Of a stretch of 43,893 nucleotides of DNA, positions 11,130-20,698 are shown piece by piece. This stretch comes from Priapulus caudatus (lineage: Eukaryota; Priapulida; Priapulimorpha; Priapulimorphida; Priapulidae), in the NCBI RefSeq assembly GCF_000485595.1, contig NW_014577084.1, positions 227,250-271,142 of the forward strand, written 5' to 3'. A model generated the notes under the pieces. It had not been told where the DNA came from. It saw only the letters and a list, made by a program, of their open reading frames with translations, and ran no database searches. The position numbers were made by a program, and so were the translations under genes. Numbering within the stretch: position 1 is the first letter of the stretch; each line of letters opens with the position of its first letter.

Positions 11130-11960
11130 TATAAACACAGACCTATAGACATATCGACCTGCGTTTGACGGCATGCATGCCGCGCCATCTACTACACAGC
11201 CAAATATGACGTCACTCAGTGACCCTGACCGTGACCGACGCGACGACCACAAATCAGTGCGCGCGGCCGCGTAACGAAGCAGGCGACCTACAAAACACCG
11301 TAATCGGATTCCGCGTTGGCCGCGCACATGCTGACATACTAAATATTCTTGGCGCGTGGACGGAGCACTGACTTTACCGCTCCCAGCTATAAACGCCCGT
11401 GGCGCAGCACGCACAATAACTGGAACAATAGGAGGCGATGTGTGAAGACGATATCGCGCGCTACCTCGCATTGTACCCAGTAACGGGGTCAGGTCATTGG
11501 CGAGCTTTGCGCCACCCTCTCACGGCTGCCGGAATGAATGCCGCACGCTTTCGCGCCTGGCTGACCATCCATTGATGTTGCGGCAGACATCCGCATATAT
11601 GCGAATCTCAGCGGCGTATCGTGACGGTAGAGGTCATTCACCGCGGGCCGGCCCCGCGCGCGTTGCAACGGTCCGCTCTACCAGGTGACCGCTATCGCGA
11701 AAATTACACGTCTTTTATAATTTCTTACCACCGTGAATCGATCGCCAGTGACAGCAGGCTTAGCGGTGGGAGGGACTGGGAGCTCGCCGCCACGGCGCTG
11801 ATAATGACCGTACGACCGGCGCTGTCTCCTTCCGCGCACGCCTTATCGCCAGATGGCGATCGCTCCACTACTCGCCATATAAGTCTTCCTTGCGAACAAG
11901 CTCGCTGATCGTGACCTGCTGACTGAATCTGACCGAAAGACGTACCGCTTCGGGATCTTT
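11130..11960. promoter_or_regulatory. GC/CpG-rich block with a CRE palindrome; possible regulatory element
   Basis: The block is markedly richer in C, G and CpG than its AT-rich flanks. It contains the palindrome TGACGTCA at 11207-11214 (the CREB/ATF consensus) and GGGCCGGCCCCGCGCGCG at about 11646-11663. No gene start could be tied to it. A regulatory role is inference from composition and one motif; a degenerate transposon is the alternative. Confidence 0.3.
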
Positions 11961-12221
11961 ATAGCGAGCCGGATGTAACGGTTGTCGCGCTAGAGAGAAA
12001 AATCGTTCTTATTATAGAATATAATAATATAGCCGTCTTGATGTGTGGGCTAACGCGAAGGGAATGTTGTTCGTCATACGATATACGACGTTAAACGATA
12101 GGCGAATACACCAAAACGCAATCATTCGTGAAATTTATTCGACATAGGGCTATTCATATGATCGTCTTGTGAGTTTCCTCATTCCAACAAAATTTACTTA
12201 TCCTTTATGTAACAGAGGTGG

Positions 12222-12323
<102 letters not shown>

Positions 12324-13631
12324 CCCTATATATAACTTTTTGCATATTTAGATCCAGTAAGCGAGTGAGCCGGCCAACAATTACGATTACATGGACAATT
12401 TATTAGGCTGATTAATATTCGCAGCTCAATTATAAAATCTTCGTTCTTGTAGAAGTCTTGATGTTCGCCACTAATTCTGCTAACATCCATTATCTTATTC
12501 ACTATGAAACTAGCGCTGGTTTAAGTAATGTTGGGTGCAGAATGAATGCGTTGAAATCAGTAAAACTATCAAGAAACACGTAAGTATAGCCCCAGTTTAC
12601 TAGCGTCTTTTAAACAGTTCCGTTTAGCGAAACAACAAATTATTGCAATAACTAATGATGCGATAAGTTTTTTTAAGACACAGCAAAATAATCACAGCAT
12701 TTCAATAAAATCACAAAACTTTAAAATGTGAGAAATAGAAGTGGGTGCCGAAAATAGTGTTGTACCGTAGTAAAAAGTTATTGTCGGCCAAATCATCTCA
12801 CCAATCGTAATAATATTTTTCAAAAATTAAATGATTGATTGATTGATTAAATGAAATAATTAAATTTAAAAATCAATTATAATGAATATGTATTATGAAT
12901 AATATAACGTATTAATGAGTAGTTAACCGTATACTCTAGATAGATATTAACATACACATTTGTATAAAGATCTGCCACGTTTATTGAAATAAATATAGAT
13001 CGAATAACGAGTCACAATAAACGTAAATAATAAATATTGGGTTGAGATGCTGACACGTAGCTAAAATGTAGATAGTTGGCTCAGTCAGCCATAGGGATTA
13101 ACATCTGTGTTATTATGTCATTAATAAGTTATAAGTTATTACTGTGGAATGTTATTATGTTTATCTATATTATCAAGATGCACATTTCTGTAGGAACAGT
13201 AGGGGAAATCTATTATATTTTCAAACTGGCCTAGTATATGTGGCTGCTGATGGTTTTTGATGGCGATGATGATGATATGGCGGTGGACGCCAAAAAGTAG
13301 GGCAAACTACCGCTTGGCACACGGTGGCACGTCCTGTCCGCGAGAGCAAAGTACACACGCACCAACACTCTGCAATTACTGAGCAGCGGAAAGAGAAGAA
13401 AATTATTCACCACAACAAACGAGCAAATGTAGCAACTTCTGAACAATTCAAGTTCACTATGCTGTGGAGTAGAAAGTGAGAAAATGTATTATGACGTATG
13501 CCCACTCTGTTACTCATTAGGATGCGTGAAGTCTTAAGTAAATAGCGCAAATTACTGAGCGGTTTGTGTATAGGTAGAAATGTAGCTATACCCTAGTTTT
13601 ATATACACACACGCACGTACGAACGCGTGTA

Positions 13632-13731
13632 CGCACGCACACACACGTATGCGCGCACACACACGTATGCGCGCACACACACGTATGCGCGCACACACAC
13701 GTATGCGCGCACACACGCACGCGCGCACACG
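13632..13731. repeat. 18-bp minisatellite in an AC-rich run
   Basis: Four near-identical copies of CACACACACGTATGCGCG, flanked by CACGCACG-type sequence from about 13605. It alternates purine and pyrimidine almost throughout, so Z-DNA formation is possible. Confidence 0.93.
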
Positions 13732-14795
13732 GATACTTTTAAGATGTGCATTTTTCCTATATGCGTGTATAACTACCGTTATTTTTGTCTAATACCTAAT
13801 GCGTCAAATACACATACAAGATGCGTGCCAAAGCAGCAATGATAAAAATAGCGATTAGCCTATCTTTGAAAGGTACTCCAATTTACCTGGATGAGAAAAT
13901 TCTAAAAATATGAACGTACGATCATTGCATTTAGCGCCACCTGGTGTCGAAATTGCTAGAAATATGTAGTTATTTCCATTCTTTTACTTTGCATAGGTGG
14001 TTCATAACCCCTGGTGGTGGTAACTGGTAACTAGCTAATATCAGGAGGAATACTGATCATGTGGAGATTTAGGGGGGACCGACTTGTATAGAGACAAATA
14101 ACCCATGTATACCGTGTATGTGCATCACACACCCAGGAAATAAGGCAGATACGAGAGAAAGTCGATAGACAAGCATTACGCACTACTTCCGTCAATACAT
14201 ATTGCGTTTATTAGCAATTAATACAGCAATTATATACGGAGAGAAAATATATGGTGCAACAACTCTTTTACGGATTTACCTCAACGTATTTGTAATTAAA
14301 AATTCTAATTAAACGTCCGTTATGTACAGAATAACTAAACTGCATATTATTTCGCAGTCAAATTACTTTATCGTGCTCTCCTTTTTAATCTTTGCTAAGA
14401 AATCCCACACGAGACATGTGAACAGGTACCATTTGCCCATACCTCACTACTGTTGGAATAGGAGAGCCTATAACATGGAACACAGCAAATTATCCATGCT
14501 GCAAATGCTCTCTCTTCCATGCTTTTGTGAATTATGCAATAATATTTACAGCAACTGTAACCATAATAGCAGGATAATATCATAATGGTTACAAGGCCAG
14601 ATTGCAATGTGATTGAGTAAACTATCTCAATCCTACCAGCTAACAGATTTTTTATAAATTACAATGACATTTAAACGAATTTTTTTAATGAGTTTACTAT
14701 AGTAATAAGGAAAAGGCTTATTTTAGTATTCATGGTAATACAAACGTTTTTTTACAATGTATTTCCCAGTTTTTAATATGCATATGGAACTTTCT

Positions 14796-17700
14796 TTACT
14801 GTCCACCAGGGACAATGTTGCATCTGAAAGGGAATCAAAAACATGCGTTACAGTCACACATAATACTAAAATTGTGATAAATTGATTAAAGATTTACCTA
14901 TAAAATAACCATGACTTTTAAATAAATTTGGCTTTTAAATAAAAAATATACGTGGGTTCAATTTTCCTTCTTGGTACCTAATACAGTTGTGCTACAGATT
15001 CAGTACATTAAGAGATAGGAACTTATTGTATGTTTATTATGACAATCACTTGGGAAATATATCAAGTGCTTGAGCATTTCAGAGGCATTATATACAACTT
15101 GACTTCATGAATTATACAAATGAAACTTAATGTAAAAGGTTTCAATTTGAATATTTCCTCATTTCCTTAACAAAAATCAGGATATAATATCGATGTCACT
15201 CACTTCTACCAAAATGACACATAACTACAAGTAACAGAAAGTGTATTGTTAAAATTTATTACCCCAGCAGTCCTCTTCCTGGCCATTTCTTAGGTTCTAA
15301 TGTTAACCTCATCTCTCTACCATTCCTGTGCACCAGAACATTTACATGAGCCTGCAATTAGAGTAAAAGCAATTAGGATATGCAGTAAAATGCATGAATA
15401 TATTTATACATATCTATACATATCTATGCATAAGGAATACTTCCAGAACAAACGCTTACTTTTTGTATTTTTATATGACATTAAGCGGTTCTATCAGAAG
15501 AAATACCATGGCTATCACTATAAAGTATAAAGTCAAATGAAATGATAAAACAGGCTCTTAATAATTATTGGCATAATCAAATATAATGACCAAGTAAATA
15601 TTTGATAAAACCTCTTAGAACATACTTACCCCCAAACTGTGTTGCACCACAGCAGCGATATCCTGAAGAGACTTGAAGTTTTCTGAGATTACGGAACCAA
15701 ACTCTACCAAGCCATCACCAACTACCAAACCCTGAAAACGTAGAAATCTATTACATGACATGAACTACGTTGACAGAGAACAAATTTGTGTAAGTTTTAT
15801 GAATGCGAAAACATGCAAAATTCTAAGGCAATCAAGATTTTCCCAATTTCTAAACATTAGGTGCACCACTCTGTCAGAATCTGTAGTTAGATTCACTATA
15901 TCGGTATATAGCTTTTGTGGATGCACATAAATAAATCAGACATGTTCCAAAACACAAGTACACTCTAATTACATATATATTTACGTACAACAATGGGTTT
16001 GATCATAGTGCACATTAATATTCGGGTTTTGATATGGAACCAAAACTGCTTCATGAGCATAAAATCACATTGCTTGCTATGCACAGATGACCACGTGGGT
16101 TGTTACTCAGGTTTGGCGCTCTTACTAGAATTGTCATACAATATATGCCTACACAATGTTTGTCAGTATATATAGCATACACGAGTGAAGCAGGAAAATA
16201 TTACGCATAGCAACAGTTAATGTAAAGATATCACCATACTTAGCTGAGAAGTCTGGTAAACATATGTTCGGAGCAATTTTACTTACAGCTTGCTCTGCTG
16301 GAGAACCTTCCGCAACGCTATTAACATGTGCAAAGCTGCTTCTCGGCTTCACCGGTTTGGTCGCTGCTACGGGCTCATGGTCTCCCATCGCAGCTTTTCT
16401 TGCCTTCGCGATAGCGTGCAACGCATGCAGATTCTCTTCGATTTGCTTCATGATTTCTTTGTGGTCAGTATTTAGGCCTGTTAGGAAATGATCATTGCAT
16501 AATTTAAGTAGCATTTTGTGAATAATTGTTGCACCAGGTTTGCTATAAGAACTCCTGTAATAATTATAGCGTAGATCATGTCTCACTACATTTGTCAATG
16601 TCGAAACGACAATCCTGAACCTCACATAAACAAACTATGAAAACCAATAATTTGATAGAAACATTTGTAGTACATACATAAATTAAAAAAGAAAAGAAAA
16701 ACGCAGTTTGCAAAATTAACAATCAACATACAGTGTACTTTGTGGCGAGTGTGGCGGACTAGATATACATCAACATCTTGACGTGGGTAGTCTTCAGCAT
16801 CTATGAGCGCTTGATGCATTCCAACACCTTTTTCCTAAAAATATATGGAGAAAGCACATATTATAAACAAGGTCATAACCAGTTAGAGCTGAGAATAATA
16901 ATTAAGGAAATAATAATGTATGTAACTCAATCATGATTTTGTCGATCTGTGCAAAATAAAAACCACTCAACTATGGGCAAAATATATTGATACAGCAGAT
17001 TCTTGGTTGTTTATCCAAAGACAGTGAAATAGGAAGATGTAAAACCTCAAATCTCCAGATGAAAGATACAATTTAAGATTCAGCATGCTCTACACTGAAT
17101 AATTTTATACCTACTCCTAGGGTTATTGATCAGATGAGGTTACGGAGTTAGGGTTAGGTAAATTATATACACATTGCTTTTAACACTTTGACTGCTGCAA
17201 TGGCTTCAGACTTTTGGTGCTCTTGGTGAAGGTTGTATTGGGTCATCACAATAGCTGTCCTGGTTGGCAGGCTAAATGCTGAGTCAAAGTGTTATAGTAA
17301 ATAGTTGTACATTCGGAGCCTGGTCAATATTTGACCACTGTCAGACAGAATTAAGCCCAGCACACTGATTCTGAGCCTGAGGACCCTGGCCTGACCACGA
17401 CCATGACCAGGACTGACTCTATGATGAATGTATATCTAATGTATGTAATTATGTTATGATGAATCTATGTTATCTCTATGATAAGCCCAGATGAGATACA
17501 CTGAACATGGAGGGCGGTGGTAACTGCCATTACTGATATCAGTGATATGATGTGAAATACACGAACTTGGGAATCGCGAAAAATACGCAAAAACACGTGA
17601 GTAGCATCATTAGAACGCTGTTTTGTTCTGCCGTCCTGCGAACGAAGGACATATTTCTGGATAGATATGAATAGGCAAGAGCCAAGACCATGAAGAGACC

Positions 17701-18253
17701 TGTGGATTATAAAGTCTCTACCCCCCACATTTGCTAAAATCAGGGCCGGGGTCCCAAACTAGAATTTGCCATTAGGTCCAGGGGACACCAATTGTAAATT
17801 TGTATTCAATCAATAGTCCCCAATAGTACTATTAGTAGAAGTAGAGGCACACTGCACGGTCTACGGCCAACTCGCACCCACATTGTGGTGAGTTCACCCG
17901 AAGGGAGATCGGTGAGCTCAACTCGTGGGATGAGTTCACCTGTCTGGAGATCGGTGAGCTCGCCTCGCCGGCTAACTCGTGAGATGTTTCACACGCCCCA
18001 ACGTCTTAAATAGAGGCCGCTTTTTCACAGCTTGGTCCAGCTGCACTAATAAGTCACATGAGCAGTGATGCATAAATACGTTGAATATTTAAATTATAAC
18101 ATTTCCCTGCCATTGCATGTAGCCTACCGACTCCAAAGTAGATAATGAGTCTTTTATGTCATTTTCAATCGATTCTTTTTTACTCATTAATTCACTCAAG
18201 GTTGCTTTTAAGTTCAATTCCTCCAAGGTCTGATCCGAAACAGACGCCGACAT
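14796..18253 (-). CDS. PSMD9: 26S proteasome non-ATPase regulatory subunit 9 (p27/Nas2 family chaperone)
   Basis: Six exons on -: 18253-18128, 16834-16732, 16477-16287, 15731-15630, 15351-15263, 14823-14796 (stop TAA 14798-14796). All introns are GT-AG, phases are consistent, and the product is 212 residues (human about 223). It matches PSMD9 throughout: a coiled-coil N-terminus (ELMSKKESIENDI), the family-typical EDYPRQDVDVYLVR and NTDHKEIMKQIEE blocks, then a PDZ-like domain starting FAHVNSVAEGSPAEQA and ending WPGRGLLGCNIVPGGQ. Known role of the family: a chaperone that binds Rpt subunits (Rpt4/Rpt5 module) during assembly of the proteasome base and leaves the finished particle. The start is the ATG at 18253 that aligns with family N-termini; an upstream in-frame Met exists only through translated poly-A and is rejected. 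Intron 1 (1.3 kb) is rich in repeats. The final coding exon is only 28 nt including the stop. Confidence 0.96.
17181..17294. mobile_element. Short MITE-like element in PSMD9 intron 1
   Basis: The ends TAACACTTTGACT and AGTCAAAGTGTTA are perfect inverse complements, 114 bp apart outside to outside. There is no coding capacity. The small size with terminal inverted repeats suggests a non-autonomous DNA transposon; no convincing target duplication beyond TA could be read. Confidence 0.65.
17849..18005 (+). repeat. Left arm of an inverted repeat flanking the PSMD9 first exon
   Basis: Read in reverse complement, this segment aligns with 18661-18830 along about 155-170 bp. Both share GGGGCGTGTGAAACATCTCA, ACGAGTTAGCCGGCG, CTCACCGATCTCCAG and GCGAGTTGGC, with small indels. 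Inside each arm, motifs such as GAGTTCACC and GATCGGTGAGCTC recur, so the element also has an internal repeat structure. It lies in PSMD9 intron 1. Confidence 0.9.
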
Positions 18254-18280
18254 GTTGTCACGTTGTTTCGCACATTTATA

Positions 18281-18340
18281 TTTTTTTTTTCTTTCTTTTT
18301 TTTTTTTTATTTTTTTTTTGTTTTTTTTTTTTTTTTTTCT
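18281..18340 (+). repeat. Poly-T tract (poly-A in the PSMD9 5' leader)
   Basis: An almost pure T run with scattered C, A and G, starting 28 bp upstream of the PSMD9 ATG. Read on -, it is an A-rich 5' leader or core promoter tract. It may reflect an old retroposon poly-A tail or a nucleosome-excluding promoter element. Confidence 0.85.
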
Positions 18341-18421
18341 TGTAGTTCTACATTCTCCCACTACGTGGCACCACTAACTGGCACCGAGTCAAATGATGAC
18401 ATTCACCCTCTTGCACCATGC

Positions 18422-18499
18422 AGTAGTAAGTTCTAGAATCTAGACCATAACATAGAATAATATGTGTTAAAACGCAATGTATATATATGATATTATGGG
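18422..18499 (+). repeat. 78-bp sequence duplicated on the other side of the scaffold gap
   Basis: The 78 bases ending at the gap (from AGTAGTAAGTTCTAG to GATATTATGGG) recur identically at 19327-19404. The sequence to the left of the two copies differs. An exact copy touching a gap is a typical sign that contig ends were not merged or that two haplotypes were joined. Confidence 0.95.
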
Positions 18500-18509
18500 N
18501 NNNNNNNNN
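18500..18509. other. Assembly gap (10 N)
   Basis: Ten Ns, a nominal-size scaffold gap; the real distance is unknown. It sits in the spacer between PSMD9 and ASCC3. Confidence 1.
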
Positions 18510-18660
18510 TACGATCAAAAGTTTGCATGTAAGAATTAGTAATATTGATACAATGCACAGTATACTATAATATATTCTATTTATTCATCTTTATTCACAT
18601 ATATATATATATATATACCCGTGCGTGTATCAAATGTACTAACTTACATTCAAACGTTTC

Positions 18661-18830
18661 GACATTGGGGCGTGTGAAACATCTCACGAGTTAGCCGGCG
18701 GCGAGACTCACCGATCTCCAGGAGGGTGAACTCATCCACAGAGTGAGCTCACCCGATCTCCAGACAAGTGAACTCGCCACACGGTGCGAGTTGGCTGGTG
18801 GGCCGAGTTGACCGTAGACCCACTGCACAG
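18661..18830 (-). repeat. Right arm of the inverted repeat flanking the PSMD9 first exon
   Basis: Inverted partner of 17849-18005. The two arms bracket the PSMD9 start codon, poly-A leader and the gap, separated by about 655 bp as assembled. The similarity is high but broken by several small indels. Confidence 0.9.
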
Positions 18831-19174
18831 CCAGGCATCTAAAACGTCAATGTTTATGTATTCCCTATCGACTAATAATCGCACGTAAATCATGCCATTC
18901 AAATGCTCCTCTGCAGCACACAATTTCACCGCACGCCACTATGCATAAACTAACAGAAAGATGGAAAGAGCTAAAAAGATAGAAAGAATGATAGTACTTA
19001 GTAGATATCTAGGGTATCTTTCTGAAGAAGTGATGAGTGATTGCTGTGTCACTGATAGTGATAGCGCCTCTAGGTTCTAGTATTAATTAGGCAGTGGCTA
19101 CGGGTACGCCAGGCGTATCTTAATGTATCGAAGGCTACGGTACGCAGTCCATTGCTTTCATACTTAACGAGACA

Positions 19175-19187
19175 AAGATGGCGGCGG
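19175..19187 (+). promoter_or_regulatory. YY1-type AAGATGGCGGC motif; possible transcription start region
   Basis: AAGATGGCGGCGG matches the YY1 consensus common just downstream of housekeeping start sites. It also gives a good initiation context for a 39-codon open frame (19178-19297) that runs into telomere-like repeats without a recognisable donor. It could mark the 5' untranslated exon of ASCC3; an acceptor-like TTCACCCTACTTATAG ends at 20666, just before the ASCC3 ATG. No transcript evidence can be read from sequence. Confidence 0.3.
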
Positions 19188-19254
19188 TGGCGAGATTATT
19201 TCGAAATAACGCCTTGGGAAATAAATTCACGGATTTGAGAGTTTTACATGAGCT

Positions 19255-19325
19255 AGACCCTAACCCCTACCCTAACCTAAACCCTAAACCCAACTAACCC
19301 TAAACCTAACCAACTAACCCTAATC
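19255..19325 (-). repeat. Interstitial telomere-like CCCTAA tract (degenerate)
   Basis: Repeated ACCCTAACC, CCTAAACCC and AACTAACCC variants. Similar tracts in the opposite orientation lie at 19610-19646 (TTAGGG units), 19926-19944 (three exact TTAGGG units) and 20414-20425, and a further CCCTAA pair at about 19785-19797. The unit is the vertebrate/lophotrochozoan type, not the arthropod TTAGG or nematode TTAGGC. Confidence 0.9.
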
Positions 19326-19925
19326 TAGTAGTAAGTTCTAGAATCTAGACCATAACATAGAATAATATGTGTTAAAACGCAATGTATATATATGATATTA
19401 TGGGTAGAACAAGTTGTAAATTATCCTAGTCAATAGATCAGACAGTTGTACTAGTAATACGTATAAGAAATCCTGCCAATCGGCAATCTTACGCCGGTCG
19501 CCGGTTAAAGTTAGTGCCGCTCATAGGCCATATGTATATGTGTCAGTGTACGCGCGATGGCGGGTCGTATGTTTACTGTTGATATGCTTCAAGTGCCTGT
19601 GATAGCCATAGGGTTAGGGTTAGGGTTACCGGTTAGGGTTAGGCCGGTGTACTGCCGGAACGTACCCTGGTTACGGTCCGGTGGCGCAAATCCACTATAG
19701 GCATTTTAGGCTTAGGTATCACGAAGATTCTGTGTATCATCAACTGATGCACAGACTTTCCATATATCAAGGAATGATGCAAAAACCCTAACCCTAAGTA
19801 ACGGGCCTAAGTCAAAGTATAACCTTAGGTAACCCGACCAGGCTGTGTGACTAACGTCAATATAGGGGTATTCTAACCCTAGCAATACCGTTTCTTGGAG
19901 CTAAACCTTAGGTATCACGAAGTGT

Positions 19926-19944
19926 GTTAGGGTTAGGGTTAGGG
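19926..19944 (+). repeat. Interstitial TTAGGG tract
   Basis: Three perfect TTAGGG units directly abut the left terminal repeat of the 19945-20413 element; a further GGTTAGGGTT follows its right end. Confidence 0.92.
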
Positions 19945-20413
19945 CCCGGGCCCCCCACTCCGAGGTCGGAGGGACTGCATGCGCGTTCCCAAAATCTCCG
20001 GTAAAAGGGTATTTTTCGCGCGACAAAATCCGGCCCAAGAATTGTAAAAAAAGGGGGTGTATTTGACTTTTCACCCAGAGATTTCTTTAAAAAGGAGGTG
20101 TTTTTCCTCTCTCTCTTTCATCTTGAATATCATAGAAAACTTTATCAAATCCCGGGATCAAATTCCTGAAATTCCTGCTAGTTTTGAAAGCTCATTCAGG
20201 ATTATTTCATTTTGAAAAGTAAAAATATTGCCCCTAGTTCCCGATTAGGAGCAGTGTTCCGGATTTAAGGGGGTCTCCAAGGCAGGAAAACCCCGCAAAA
20301 AGCCCGCGAAAGGGGGGTTCAGAAATTTTGGCAGTCCTGAGATAGGGGGGTGCTTTCAAAGGGAGGGAACGAGCATATGCGTACCCTAAATAACACTGAG
20401 TGGGGGGCCCGGG
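19945..20413. mobile_element. 469-bp element with GC-rich terminal inverted repeats inside TTAGGG sequence
   Basis: The ends CCCGGGCCCCCCACTC (19945-19960) and GAGTGGGGGGCCCGGG (20398-20413) are exact inverse complements. A second inner match follows (TGCATGCGCGTTCCC near 19977 against the complement of GGGAACGAGCATATGCG near 20366). Both ends are flanked by TTAGGG. The interior has no long open frame. It resembles a non-autonomous DNA transposon or a subtelomeric unit; the family is unknown. Confidence 0.6.
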
Positions 20414-20698
20414 GGTTAGGGTTACAAATTTTGAGATTACAAATTAGCATCAAAGAGAGATCAAATTGAGATCAAATAGATTAATTTTGGCATCAAATAA
20501 ATTCACATCAATAGAGATCAAATTGAGATCACAAATTAGCATGGAAGATCTGATCGGGACACTTAAAGGTCTGGGGAGAACCCTGATACATCGTGATGGT
20601 ATATACTAATGTATATATATAGTAAATACAATAATCACTATATATTGCTGTTCACCCTACTTATAGGCGCAGTTTCATCTCTGGAGATATACACTGTA

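Noticed and set aside
11124-11908. Open frames in the GC-rich block on both strands
   Set aside because: Arg/Ala/Ser-rich composition expected of GC-rich DNA; no motif, no exon chain.
18254-18361. Upstream Met and Lys-rich extension of PSMD9
   Set aside because: It is translated poly-A; family alignment and start context favour the ATG at 18253.
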